Part shown: positions 1-10,900 of the stretch, piece by piece
Layout: every line of letters starts with the position of its first letter
How positions within the stretch are numbered: the stretch's first letter is position 1
Origin: Shewanella sp. VB17
GTDB lineage: Bacteria; Pseudomonadota; Gammaproteobacteria; Enterobacterales; Shewanellaceae
Direction: 5' to 3'
NCBI RefSeq assembly: GCF_013248905.1
Contig: NZ_JABRVS010000001.1
Coordinates: 3,348,001-3,412,000, forward strand
DNA length: 64,000 nucleotides
The notes under the pieces: generated by a model
Databases searched by the model: none
What the model saw: the letters and a program-made list of their open reading frames with translations, nothing else
What the model was told of the DNA's origin: nothing
Position numbers and translations under genes: made by a program

Positions 1-119
1 ATAGATTGGGCAATAAAATAACGTTGGCCTGACTCAAAACCTATCTTGATTACGCATATTAATACGATGAAAAAATGCCGCAGCCTATAATCAGAACCAT
101 CAACTCGTGCTGTAGCCCA

Positions 120-1598
120 TTATTCATTGGCAGCATGCATCGTCAATTGTACATCATTAAAACCCAGTAATGCCAACTCATCAGCAGTGAAGTTAATGTC
201 CGTCAGTTGCACACTTGCATCTTTCATGCGCTCCTTTAGAGCCCTCTTCTCTCTTTTTATCTTCGGGACATGGCTCAATGAACGACCAATTTCGATATCA
301 CCGATGAACTGACTTTCAGCAAAAAAATCTCCTGAAATCGATGTACTAACGGGCCTCAGTACTTGTGATAATATATCGGTCATCCTAGATAAACCATATT
401 TATCTATGGTCCATGACCAATCCCACCAATTAACCTCACCTTGAATGTAACGCTTATCCCATTGATAGTGAATACTGCTAGTCTTATCCTTCCAGCGTCC
501 AACAGTAAAAGTGTGGGTTCGAGTTGGTCTATTTTTAGGGTGAGAGGGCCAAGCATTGCCTCCCCAACGTAAAAAACCATTAAATGTTAAATCATAGCTG
601 ACATCGGCATTAAATAAATAAGAATAAGAAATACTAGAGCGATATAGGGCAACCTTAATCGGGATTGATGAGTGAGCAGGGACCATTATCCTGGCCTCAA
701 TATTTGATTCATGGGTCTCAACCCCTGAATTTTGAGCAGTCCATGGCTGATCTGCCTCAATGCTTATCGATAATTCCGTTTTCCCAACATTAGGCCAACT
801 AAATTTATCATGCACCATGACTTTTTCACTTAGGCTGTTCATATTGGTTTTTGACCAATGAGTTGATATGTCGTACCTAAGATTAACGATCACTTGTTGA
901 GGTCTATCTTTGTCATTAATCGCATTAGCACTAATTGTTTTAACCCATTCTTTATCGACTGCATTGACGTCTCCATAAGAAAAGCTATTCTCATCTAAAC
1001 GATAATCAAAATGACTAACGAAAATCGATGATTTATCCTGACATCGCTCTCCGTCACAATCCCCTTGGTTGTTACCTTGAATAAGCCAACCGTTTTCCTC
1101 CTTGATGATATTCATATCGTCACCAATATAATCACTGTCATTTCCCGCCAACCAAGCATAACCAAGGTAATGAGCTAAATAACTATTGGGTTTAATAAAG
1201 TACGTTTTATCATGAACCAGTTGCCATTGAATATCTACCTCATCACTTGCTGAAATGAAGTTAGTTGGTAATATCGCGATCTCATTTGCATGATTATTTG
1301 TCGGATAACATAAAGTATTACTCGCCCCGCCTGGTTTTATTTCCCCTCCATAACCCTGCCCCATAATCACCCAGTGATTTGCAAGGCCTGATATTTGCCA
1401 CCTATCCATATTCTTGACTATCTGTGATTTAACAGGCTGGGCTTCATCGCGTGTTAATACTCGGTAACCCACCTCGCATGCCTCATCATCTAAACTAAAA
1501 AATTTTAATTTATCAGGATAAATAGGCTCTATTGTATAACCTGACGGTATATATGCTGTAATGAATAACAAGGTAAGTATTAATATTTTATTTCTCAT
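120..1598 (-). CDS. Aerolysin-family pore-forming toxin, divergent paralog
   Basis: Secreted beta-pore-forming toxin precursor of 492 aa, the length of Aeromonas proaerolysin. A signal peptide (about residues 1-22) precedes the IEPIYPDKLK start of the mature part. The N-terminal pertussis-toxin-like lobe is present (WQISGLANHWVIMG, residues 67-80), as are the four disulfide cysteines (C41, C97, C181, C186), the GFLRWGGNAW receptor-site motif and the GEVNWWDWSW motif. Offset from mature aerolysin is 22, so D154 sits where His132 should be and E184 where Tyr162 should be; both positions matter in aerolysin, for oligomerisation and glycan binding. A basic RxKR-type site (KREKR) lies where the activation loop is cut. 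Start ATG has AAAGG six bases upstream. It lies downstream of a more canonical paralog on the same strand, with a 357-bp gap, so it probably has its own promoter. Family call is secure; activity is uncertain. Confidence 0.93.
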   Translation of the reverse strand: MRNKILILTLLFITAYIPSGYTIEPIYPDKLKFFSLDDEACEVGYRVLTRDEAQPVKSQIVKNMDRWQISGLANHWVIMGQGYGGEIKPGGASNTLCYPTNNHANEIAILPTNFISASDEVDIQWQLVHDKTYFIKPNSYLAHYLGYAWLAGNDSDYIGDDMNIIKEENGWLIQGNNQGDCDGERCQDKSSIFVSHFDYRLDENSFSYGDVNAVDKEWVKTISANAINDKDRPQQVIVNLRYDISTHWSKTNMNSLSEKVMVHDKFSWPNVGKTELSISIEADQPWTAQNSGVETHESNIEARIMVPAHSSIPIKVALYRSSISYSYLFNADVSYDLTFNGFLRWGGNAWPSHPKNRPTRTHTFTVGRWKDKTSSIHYQWDKRYIQGEVNWWDWSWTIDKYGLSRMTDILSQVLRPVSTSISGDFFAESQFIGDIEIGRSLSHVPKIKREKRALKERMKDASVQLTDINFTADELALLGFNDVQLTMHAANE

Positions 1599-1955
1599 GT
1601 AAAACCTTTATTAAAATGATCAGGCAATAATTCTCAACGCTTGAAGTAATTAGCTATATTCAGGCTCAAATTTTCAGCTTGCCAGAAACATTTTTATGCT
1701 ACATTAATTGTTTATTGCATATTACAATAAACACAGTTAATTCACATTAAATATTCCACAACATAAATATCGACAACATAAGAAATAACAGGCTATAAAC
1801 TCTGCTATTAATATTAACAATTCCTTAGGGGAATGTATAAAATGACCTATCAACACTATTTACAATGTTAATTTATTTTCATTAGATACTATTACCGTTC
1901 TCAATGGTAATAGTATCTAGCTCATCAAATCAGCACCGTAAAAATACCATAAAAT
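1599..1955. other. Intergenic region between the two toxin genes
   Basis: AT-rich, no convincing open reading frame. It should hold the promoter of the downstream toxin gene (minus strand) and the 3' hairpin of the upstream one. I could not pick a promoter with confidence. Confidence 0.5.
1883..1919 (-). terminator. Perfect 14-bp stem-loop after the canonical aerolysin gene
   Basis: Left arm 1883-1896 and right arm 1906-1919 pair perfectly (14 bp) around a 9-base loop. It begins 36 bases past the stop codon of the upstream toxin gene on the minus strand. There is no strong U-run on either side, so it may be a weak terminator or an mRNA-stabilising 3' structure that separates the two toxin transcripts. 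Confidence 0.6.
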
Positions 1956-3443
1956 TTATTGATTGACGGTAGTAATACTTAATTTTACATCATTAAAACC
2001 TAAAGATTCCAATTCATCAATCGTAAAATTAACATCGTTTAACTGCACATTTTTATTCTCTTGTTGTGCAGACACATCCCTTTTACTTCTTCTTTGTAGT
2101 GTGGATTTAGTCGGAGCATTACCTATTTCAATATCACCAGCAAACTGACTTTCTGCAAAGAAATTTCCCTTCACTGAGGAGCTAGTTGGACGCAATACTT
2201 TAGCAAGTGTATTTTTCATCGTAGACAAACCGTATTCCTTTATCATCCAGGACCAATCCCACCAATTAACCTCGCCTTGGATGTAACGCTTGTCCCACTG
2301 ATAATTTATGCTGCTGGCATTATCCTTCCAACGCCCAACAGTAAAGGTATGAGAACGAGTTGGCCTATTCTCCGGATGAGTATGCCAAGCATTACCTCCC
2401 CAACGTAAAAAACCATTGAGTGTGATGTCATAGCTGATATCTGCACTGAACTGATAAGGATAAGAAATACTGGATTTATAAAGCGCAATCTTGATAGGAA
2501 TTGAGGAATGAGCTGGGATCATTGGCCTAGCCTCAACAGTCACCCCATTAGTCTCAGAGCCGCCATTTTGAGATGCCCATGATTGATTCGCCGCAATTTC
2601 AATTGATAATTCAGTTTCTCCAACAAGAGGCCATTTAAATGTATTTTTCGTGGTCACTTTTTCACTCAAACCATAAGTATTGGTTTTTGACCAATCCGTT
2701 GATGTGTCATATCGTAAATTAATCACTACTTGTTGAGGCACATCTGTATTATTGACTGCGTTCGCACTAATGGTTTTCACTAACTCTTTATTCGATTCGG
2801 TAATACTACCATGAGAAAAACGGTTCTCATCTAAAGTATAGGCAAAATTGTTAACTCGAATCGTGGATTTATCTCTACATCGGTACCCATCACAGGAACC
2901 TTGGTTATTGCCTTTAATAAGCCAACCATCTCCTTCTCGAGTAATATCCATATCCTCGCCAACATAATCACTGTGATCCCCCCCGACCCATGCATAACCA
3001 AGATAGTGAGTTAAATAGCTATTAGGTTTAACAAAATTATTCCGATCATTAACCAATTTCCATTGAACATCAATCTCGTCCCCTGCAGGGATCTCGTTAG
3101 TAGATAAAACAGGAATAGTATCGCTATTATCATTTGTCGGATAACACCAAGTATTACTCGCGCTGCCTTGTTTTATTTCTCCGTAGTAACCAGGCCCCAT
3201 AATGACCCAATGATTAGCAAGACCTGAAATTTGCCATGTCCCCATCATATTAACAATGGATGATTTCACTGACTGCGCTTCATCCCGTGTCAATGTTCGG
3301 TAATCAGTACCACACACCTCAGAACCTAAATTAAATATCTTTAATTTATCAGGATAAATAGGCTCTATTATATTGGCAAATGCCATCGATGGCAGATAGG
3401 CCATTGTCAATAATGAAGTACCGATCCATATTCTATTTCTCAT
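1956..3443 (-). CDS. Aerolysin-family pore-forming toxin, canonical copy
   Basis: Precursor of 495 aa very similar to Aeromonas aerolysin. In-frame codons run on upstream, but the ATG at 3443 is chosen because GAGAGG lies six bases before it and the product then aligns end to end with the neighbouring paralog (both begin MRN). Signal peptide ends near AFA-NIIEP. All key features of aerolysin are visible: four cysteines, the His132 equivalent (GGDHSDYVG), the Tyr162 equivalent (CDGYRC), the GFLRWGGNAW motif and the stretch KTNTYGLSEKVTTKN followed by FKWPLVGETELSIEI at the start of the membrane-inserting stem. The C-terminal activation loop contains RRSKRD, a furin-type RxKR site. By family knowledge it would be exported, bind GPI-anchored glycoproteins, be cleaved and form heptameric pores. 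Very likely functional. Confidence 0.96.
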   Translation of the reverse strand: MRNRIWIGTSLLTMAYLPSMAFANIIEPIYPDKLKIFNLGSEVCGTDYRTLTRDEAQSVKSSIVNMMGTWQISGLANHWVIMGPGYYGEIKQGSASNTWCYPTNDNSDTIPVLSTNEIPAGDEIDVQWKLVNDRNNFVKPNSYLTHYLGYAWVGGDHSDYVGEDMDITREGDGWLIKGNNQGSCDGYRCRDKSTIRVNNFAYTLDENRFSHGSITESNKELVKTISANAVNNTDVPQQVVINLRYDTSTDWSKTNTYGLSEKVTTKNTFKWPLVGETELSIEIAANQSWASQNGGSETNGVTVEARPMIPAHSSIPIKIALYKSSISYPYQFSADISYDITLNGFLRWGGNAWHTHPENRPTRSHTFTVGRWKDNASSINYQWDKRYIQGEVNWWDWSWMIKEYGLSTMKNTLAKVLRPTSSSVKGNFFAESQFAGDIEIGNAPTKSTLQRRSKRDVSAQQENKNVQLNDVNFTIDELESLGFNDVKLSITTVNQ

Positions 3444-4270
3444 GTAAAACCTCTCTATCAATGTTGTCAGATAATAAAATTCGACGTTTTAATTTAGCAA
3501 CCAGTGAATAGTTATTGAGCTTACACAACCTAACCTGCTTAAAAAACAAACTAATGTCAAACAAAATATCGTACGGAATAACAACTTAATTGATGCTGAG
3601 ATGTTGCAAATGTTAATAATGACATATGTGTTCAATTCAAAGTAAAAGACACATGTTAAGCATAAAAAAACCTTTACTCCCCGCTAATAAAACATAAACC
3701 TAAAGCATTAAACAGGGCATTCTGGAGAAATAAACACCAAGTTAATCATAAGCCTTGATAACTTAAGAGATTCATTAGGTCTATTCCAAGATGAAATGGT
3801 TAATCAGACTTCTTTTCTTTTTTTAAATATAAAATGAATATTATTTTATATCAATAAAATCAAATAAATACAGTTACCAATCCAATTTAAAAAATTGATA
3901 TTAGCTTGTTAAATTAAAAACCTTCACTTGAAATAAATATTTACGAATATTACTTACCACAACCTTGTAACCATCAAAAAAACAAACAATGACAATCAAT
4001 TTACAGCCAGAATATTCACATTGACACATACTAATCACTCATAAAAAAACAAAATCAGCAATACTGTACAACCTGATCCTTTTCTTTGGTTTTAGTGCAG
4101 AACATCATATAAAAAAGCAACATTAGTGCCTTACTAATTATGCCAATCAAAAGCATAATAATTCATACTAAAGATGGAGAGTAAAGTAAATCGCTAACTT
4201 GACTGAACACATGAACAATCAGCCTATTAAATCAACCCATCTGAGATTCAACATACGCATTCTCTTGATA
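3444..4270. other. AT-rich intergenic region upstream of the toxins
   Basis: About 830 bases, strongly AT-rich with several A/T runs (for example around 3820-3870). No open reading frame or clear repeat was recognised. It holds the promoter of the canonical toxin gene and the 3' end of topB. The composition differs from the flanking core genes, which fits acquisition of the toxin pair from elsewhere. Confidence 0.5.
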
Positions 4271-6271
4271 CTAACGAGTAGAATGACTCATGGTTGATTT
4301 TTTACCCCCAATTTGTGGGTAGCGAGTTTTTTTAGTACTTGATGTTGAACTTTTTCTCTTATAAGCACCACCCATTGAAGAACTGACACCCTGTAAGGCT
4401 GAAGGTAATTGGGCACCCGCTTGGCTAATTAAGCTAGATAAGGTATTAAGTAACGGTGCCATAAAAGTCAGATATTTTGCTTCTTTTCGACTAATGGCAT
4501 CTAAGTTACTCTCCCATAACGCTGTCATATCAGGAGTGGTTGCACTCACAGGTAAGCTATTAATCAGCCCTCGCCCCACATCGGTAGCCTGTATGAATTT
4601 ACCTTGTCTGATCAAAAAATTTCGCTTAAACAATAATTCAATAATTCCGCCACGCGTCGCTTCGGTACCAAGGCCATCGGTATCTTTTAATATTTTTCGG
4701 ATCTCAGGATCTGTCACATAACGATTTATGCCCGTCATGGCACTAAGTAAAGTCGCATCAGTAAAGTGTTTAGGCGCTTGAGTCTGTTTCTCCACTAACA
4801 CCCCTTGGCCTGAGTGCAGTGGCTGGCCCTTTACCAGTTTTGGTAACACTTGTAATGTGTCTAATTCATGATCTTTGTTATCATTAGAAACCCCATTTTT
4901 GGGATCTTCTCTAGTAAAAAGCTGCTTCCACCCTAATGCTCTATCTTGTTTAGCTTTCGTTTTAAACTTACCACCAGCAATATCAACTACAACTAACGTT
5001 TCGTGATATTGATAAGGACCATAAAACTGCGCCAAATATTGACGCGCCACCTGTAGATAAATTTGACATTCTCGCTGACTCAACACCTTTAGGTTGACCA
5101 TTTTTTCAGTAGGAATAATGGCATGATGTGCATCGATTTTCTTATCATTCCACGCCTTAGACTTAATCTTTAAATCGGGCTGTTCAGACCCTATAATCAA
5201 CTCGCTAGCCCCGTTTAATACCGCACCAACCACTGCAGATGCCATTGAGTACTGCTCAACGGGTAAATAACGGCTATCAGATCTGGGATAAGTGATTAAT
5301 TTATGTTTTTCATAAAGTGCCTGACAAATATCAAGCACCTCTTTCGCACTCATACCATAACGTTTAGCAGCATCAATTTGCAGAGCTGATAAACTATATG
5401 GCAAAGGTTGATTCTGTTGCTTATCTTTACTTTCAAGACTCAATACATGAGCAGGTTGCTCTGTTATCCTACTAACAACATTTTGAGCAAGTCCTTTAGA
5501 AAGCACCCGCCCCTCTTCATCCATATAAGCTTGGCATGCAACACTAGGTTGCCATTTCGCTTTAAAATTTTCACCTTTTTCAGTGGTGAGATCAGCTAAT
5601 ACTTCAAAAAAAGCATTGGAAATAAAATTGGTAATATCTTCATCACGGCGTACCACTAATCCCAATAAAGGTGTCTGCACTCGCCCTACTGACAATACCC
5701 CTTGGTAACCCACTTTACGCCCCTGTATCGTATAGGCACGCGTCATATTAAGCCCATAAAGCCAATCTGCACGTGAGCGGGCTAAAGCAGATGTCGACAG
5801 AGGAATAAACTCTCGATTACTGCGCATCTGACCTAATGCTCGCTTCACTGCCTGTGGATTTAAATCATTGATTAACAAGCGTTGAGTTGAATGTAATTTC
5901 TCTCCTTTTACGCCAAAATGTGCAATAACCTCATCAACCAAGAGCTGACCTTCTCTATCAGGATCCCCAGCATTCACTAATTGTGTGGCTTGCTTAACTA
6001 GCTTTCGTAACACCGTAAGCTGTGAACGGGTTTTAGGTTTCACTTTCATTTTCCACTTTTGTGGAATAATAGGAAGATGTTCAAACTTCCAGGATTTAAA
6101 CTCCGGATCGTATTCATCTGGCTCAGCTTGTTCTAACAAATGTCCAATACACCATGAAACACAATCTCCATTGGCTGAAATAATATGCCCATCGCCTTTT
6201 TTATGAGGTTTTGGTAACACATCTGCTATAGCACGTCCCAAGGACGGTTTTTCAGCGATATAAAGAATCAT
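4271..6271 (-). CDS. topB: DNA topoisomerase III
   Basis: Type IA topoisomerase of 666 aa that passes single strands and decatenates DNA during replication. The N-terminus reads ILYIAEKPSLGRAIADVLPK, the TOPRIM start of E. coli TopB. The acidic TOPRIM motif GDPDREGQL follows near residue 103. The active-site motif TYPRSDSRYLP places the catalytic tyrosine at residue 328 when translation starts at the ATG at 6271, the same number as in E. coli TopB; a GTG three codons upstream is less likely. The tail is basic and Ser/Thr/Lys-rich (final 40 residues), as is usual for DNA-binding ends of this family. It stands alone, between the toxin genes and a signalling pair. Confidence 0.97.
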   Translation of the reverse strand: MILYIAEKPSLGRAIADVLPKPHKKGDGHIISANGDCVSWCIGHLLEQAEPDEYDPEFKSWKFEHLPIIPQKWKMKVKPKTRSQLTVLRKLVKQATQLVNAGDPDREGQLLVDEVIAHFGVKGEKLHSTQRLLINDLNPQAVKRALGQMRSNREFIPLSTSALARSRADWLYGLNMTRAYTIQGRKVGYQGVLSVGRVQTPLLGLVVRRDEDITNFISNAFFEVLADLTTEKGENFKAKWQPSVACQAYMDEEGRVLSKGLAQNVVSRITEQPAHVLSLESKDKQQNQPLPYSLSALQIDAAKRYGMSAKEVLDICQALYEKHKLITYPRSDSRYLPVEQYSMASAVVGAVLNGASELIIGSEQPDLKIKSKAWNDKKIDAHHAIIPTEKMVNLKVLSQRECQIYLQVARQYLAQFYGPYQYHETLVVVDIAGGKFKTKAKQDRALGWKQLFTREDPKNGVSNDNKDHELDTLQVLPKLVKGQPLHSGQGVLVEKQTQAPKHFTDATLLSAMTGINRYVTDPEIRKILKDTDGLGTEATRGGIIELLFKRNFLIRQGKFIQATDVGRGLINSLPVSATTPDMTALWESNLDAISRKEAKYLTFMAPLLNTLSSLISQAGAQLPSALQGVSSSMGGAYKRKSSTSSTKKTRYPQIGGKKSTMSHSTR

Positions 6272-6657
6272 AAGAAACACTCAACACTGTATAAATTACC
6301 AGTAACTTTAGCCTAAAGTGCTAATGTCCGCAATATACCGTTATGATATTAACTTAACCCTTTTCTTTCTCATTTAAATTTAAGGTTACCCTATAATAAA
6401 GCTAACCCTATTGAAGAAAGGGGGTAAGCAATAAAATCTATTTCAAGAAGTGAATTTAATTAGTTATTTCTATTAGATTGGGGCGTGCATTTGACTTAAC
6501 GCTTATAAACCGCTGATTTTCTATCTGTACAAAGAGACCGACCATCCCTCTGGATTGAAGTACATTCCTAAATCACGCCAACATGCTCATGTCAAAGATC
6601 AATAAAAAATGATGTTACTGCATAAACTCAGGAGAGAGAAATAATGGTATCTAATTG
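6272..6657. other. Intergenic region
   Basis: Contains the promoter region of topB (minus strand) and the 3' end of the HD-GYP regulator gene. I see no gene, clear terminator or repeat in it. Confidence 0.4.
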
Positions 6658-7770
6658 TTAATCTTTATATTTCGTTGCCACAACAGAGAAAAGATTTTCA
6701 ATTTCAACCAATGCATCCACTAAATGGGGATCAAAATGTGTGCCTTTTCCCTCTAGCACAATACTCATTGCAGCATCGTGCTGCATAGCATCTTTATACA
6801 CACGTTTGCTAATCAGCGCATCGTACACATCAACTATCGCCATCATACGGGCACATAAAGGAATATTATCCCCAACTAGCCCATCAGGGTAACCACTCCC
6901 ATCCCATTTTTCATGATGATAATGAGCAATATCTTTAGCAATGTGCAAAAAGGTAAAACCATCTGTTTCATCCATTTGTTTTTCTGCGGCATCTAACGCC
7001 TTAAACCCAAGATAAGCATGGCTTTTCATCACTTCGAATTCTGCTCCCGTTAACTTGCCAGCTTTCAATAAAATACTATCAGGTACACCCACTTTACCTA
7101 GATCATGCAAAGGAGCTGAAGTCGACAACTGTTCAATGTAATCAGGAGTCAGCATGTCATGGTACTTATCTTTAGTACTCAGTTGAACGGCAAGCAGTTT
7201 CATATAAATTTGAGTACGTTTAATATGAAACCCTGTATCGGGATCGCGAGTTTCTGCAAGGTTAGCCATCGCCATTATGCTTACATTTTGAACATTGACT
7301 ACTTCTTGAGTACGTCGCTTGACCTCCTTTTCAAGTAACACATTTTGATTTTTTAAAAAGTCTTTTGAGGCCTTAATGTCTAAATGGGTTTTCACCCGGG
7401 CCAATAATAAGGGTGGACTAATGGGTTTAGTCAGATAATCAGCTGCCCCCAAATTAAATCCCATGGTTTCATCTTCAATGCTGCTTTTAGCAGTCAGAAA
7501 AATAATAGGAATATCACATGTTTCATGATCACGTTTAACACGTCGGCAGACCTCATACCCATCCATCTCAGGCATCATGATGTCCAATAGGATAATATCA
7601 ATTCCCCCTTTATTAATGATATTTATCGCAACCACACCATTCACCGCTGCCTTTACTTGATAATTATCTTTTAAAAGTTCGTGTAATAACGTCAAGTTAT
7701 CTGGAGTATCATCAACAATGAGTACTGTTCGTTTACTATCCTCTGTAAAAAAACCACTATCCAACGTCAT
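6658..7770 (-). CDS. Response regulator with HD-GYP domain (probable c-di-GMP phosphodiesterase)
   Basis: About 370 aa. An N-terminal receiver domain (LIVDDTPDN; phospho-accepting Asp in LLDIMMPEMDG near residue 63; Lys in TKP) is joined to an HD-GYP domain. The catalytic HD pair is in PLHDLGKVGVPD and the GYP signature in HHEKWDGSGYPDG. By family knowledge such proteins hydrolyse cyclic di-GMP in the cytosol when phosphorylated by a partner kinase. The start at 7770 (ATG) is preferred over a GTG four codons upstream because GGAG lies six bases before the ATG. It is divergent from a hybrid kinase with a terminal HPt domain, with about 146 bases between, so the kinase is the natural phosphodonor. 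Confidence 0.92.
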   Translation of the reverse strand: MTLDSGFFTEDSKRTVLIVDDTPDNLTLLHELLKDNYQVKAAVNGVVAINIINKGGIDIILLDIMMPEMDGYEVCRRVKRDHETCDIPIIFLTAKSSIEDETMGFNLGAADYLTKPISPPLLLARVKTHLDIKASKDFLKNQNVLLEKEVKRRTQEVVNVQNVSIMAMANLAETRDPDTGFHIKRTQIYMKLLAVQLSTKDKYHDMLTPDYIEQLSTSAPLHDLGKVGVPDSILLKAGKLTGAEFEVMKSHAYLGFKALDAAEKQMDETDGFTFLHIAKDIAHYHHEKWDGSGYPDGLVGDNIPLCARMMAIVDVYDALISKRVYKDAMQHDAAMSIVLEGKGTHFDPHLVDALVEIENLFSVVATKYKD

Positions 7771-7916
7771 TTTTAACTCCACACAACAATAAAATTAAGC
7801 CTATTGAAATTATAAGTCTAAAATAAATATTGCACCTAAAAAATGTCTCATCTTTCTTTATCAGGTGAATATAGGTAAATATCAATGTCGGTTAAGTTAC
7901 GCTGGAGCATAGTAAA

Positions 7917-10900
7917 ATGTCTTTAACCAAAGCTCACTTAAGTTATACATCTAAGGCCTTATTCTCATTAATACTGACAAGCCTATTCATTTGCATCACT
8001 TTTACTGTTTATCATCAACAAAACGAAGAGCACCTTATTGACAACTTTACACGTTTACATACCGCCAACGACTTACTCCATGAACTAAGAATAAGCACCA
8101 ACCAACAAACTGCATTTGCTAAACTTTATGCTTTAACTGGGAGTGAGCGTTGGCTTGCTTTGTTTGAGCAAGTGATGGCTATTCGAAATGGTACCGCAAC
8201 GTTTCCGGAAGGCACCTCTATCACTTATTGGGAAAAAGTGTTAAACCCCGAATTTAACCTCATAAAACTGAACGATATTTCATCAATAGATAGCTTTCCT
8301 GTTATAGATAAAATAAAAAAAATGGGTGCAAATGATTATGAGTTAACTCAGTTAAGTCTGGCACTACAACAAGCAAACGAAACCGCTGCAGATGAGCGCC
8401 GTGCACTCACTCGATTAACCAATAACCCTAATGCTAACCCCGATGTCATGAACAATTTATTGAGTGTTCAATACCTCAGTGATACCTCTAAAGTGATAAC
8501 AATGATAGGCATAGCAAGTCGTTCCTTGAATGATAGGGCTTATGCGGAGCAAACTCTCAACATTGAGTCTGAGGAATTCATTTACAACATTCAAATGCTA
8601 AGCCTCTTTGTTTTCATTATCAGTATTATCTGCTTCTTTGTCTTGCAATGGCGCCTGTATATTTATCCACTTAAGAACATGCAAAAAATTGTTATTGACC
8701 ATGTGGCTGAAAATAACTTCAATTTTGTGTTAGATGAAAATACCAAAGGTGAGATGGGGGTGTTCAATAAAGCGCTAAATAATGTACTTAAAAATGTCTC
8801 TGGACAGCTGCAACGTAACGCATTATTGAAAGATTTCAGTGTGGTGCTGCGAGGACAAGAGAACACAGAATCATTAGGTAAAGATGTTAATCATTTTCTA
8901 ATTTCAAAACTCAACCTACCTTTAATTGGGATATACGTCTTAGATGGTGAAGCCTTAGAACGAGTCGCTGGTATTGGCTACAGTTCAGACTCTCCAAAAC
9001 GTTATACCCATAATGATTCAACACATAAAAGCATTTTATATGGTCAAGAATACCGTCACTTCAAAAATTTAAACGATAAATACTCTATCATGCTAAACGG
9101 CAGCAACCTGTCATTAGCTGAAATGCATTACTTCCCTTTAGTCGTCAATCAATCGCCTGTTGGCTTACTCGAAATAGGCACCTTGTCTCCCCTGGAAGAC
9201 AGTGTCGAGCTCTGGATAAAAGATGTCATCGACGATCTGGCTATTGGCGTGCAATTGACCCGCAACCTAGAGATACAAAAGAAAACAGAACTAAAAGTCG
9301 TCGAACAGCTGGAGCTGAACCGTCAAATCTTAGACGCCATCCCGAACCCGATGTATTACCGCAATGTCGACAGCGAATACATTGGTGTAAATGAGAGTTT
9401 TACCGCTTTCTTTGGATTATTTGAAGCCGATATTATAGGTTCAACCCCTAAAGATATTTTTGAAAAAGAAACAGCCCAACAATTTGAAAACTCAAAGACT
9501 CAACTGCTTGAAAATATTGGCTCACTTGACTACGAGGCACGTTTAATTAATGCCAACGGTGATTTAAGAGATGTCATGGTATATGAAGCGACATTCTTCT
9601 CCACCAAAGGCGATCCCGATGGGGTCGTTGGTTTACTGCTCGATGTCACAGAACGTAAACAAATGGAAGTTGAATTAAGAAAAGCGAAGGAGGCCGCTGA
9701 TGAGGTCAGTAGAGCTAAGGGAGATTTCCTTGCCAATATGAGTCACGAGATCCGTACGCCAATGAACGCCATTATTGGTATGTCTCACTTAGCACTCAAT
9801 TCTGATCTCAACCCTAAACAACGCAGCTATGTGAGTAAAATCGACATGGCAGCAAAATCACTGCTCGGGATCATTAACGACATACTGGATTTCTCGAAAA
9901 TGGAAGCAGGAAAACTGGTCACTGAGAATGTTGATTTTAGACTGGATGAAGTACTTGATAATCTCACTAACATCATTGCAGTAAAAGCTGATGAGAAAGG
10001 CTTGGAATTTCTATTTGATATCGACCCTCGTATTCCACTTGCATTAGTGGGTGATCCACTACGTATAGGCCAAATTCTTATCAACTTATGTGGTAATGCC
10101 ATTAAATTTACTGAATCGGGTGAAGTCGTTGTCAAAGTCCAATTACTTGAACAAACCGACTCAATACTCAGTCTTCAATTTGATGTGAGTGATTCAGGGA
10201 TCGGCTTGTCACCAGAGCAGCAAGAAAAGCTGTTTAAGTCCTTCTCTCAAGCAGATGCGTCCATCACTCGTAAATATGGCGGCACAGGCTTAGGACTGAC
10301 CATCTCTAAACGGTTAGTTGAAATCATGGGAGGAAAAATTTGGGTCACCAGTCAAGCAGCTCAAGGTTCAACTTTCTCCTTCACTTTAGATTGTGAGTTG
10401 CAAGATGCAAAAATGAAGAAAAACTACCAACCAATCGAAAATTTAATTAATAAGCCTATGCTTGTTGTGGATGACAATGATGTGGCTAGAGAAATATTGG
10501 TTAACTTACTTACTATGATGAAATTTTGTCCTTCTGCTGTTAGTAATGGACAAGAAGCACTCTCGGCAATCGAAAATGAAAACATTAACCCGTATGAATT
10601 AGTTTTTATGGATTGGAACATGCCAGGCATTAATGGGATAGAAACCATTAAGAAGATCAAAGCAATGGATCTCATCAAACAACCAAAAATTATTCTAGTT
10701 ACTGCCTACGGCCGTGAAGTCGGCATGACCGATGATATTCAACAATTGCTTGATGGGATCATTATCAAACCCGTTAACCCTTCCATTCTTTTTGATTCTG
10801 TAATGAATGCATACGGCATAGAAAACCTCAAGCTTAAAGACCATGGTAAACATGAAAACATTGAGGAAATAAAGTTAGACTTAAGTGGAAAGTCGATACT

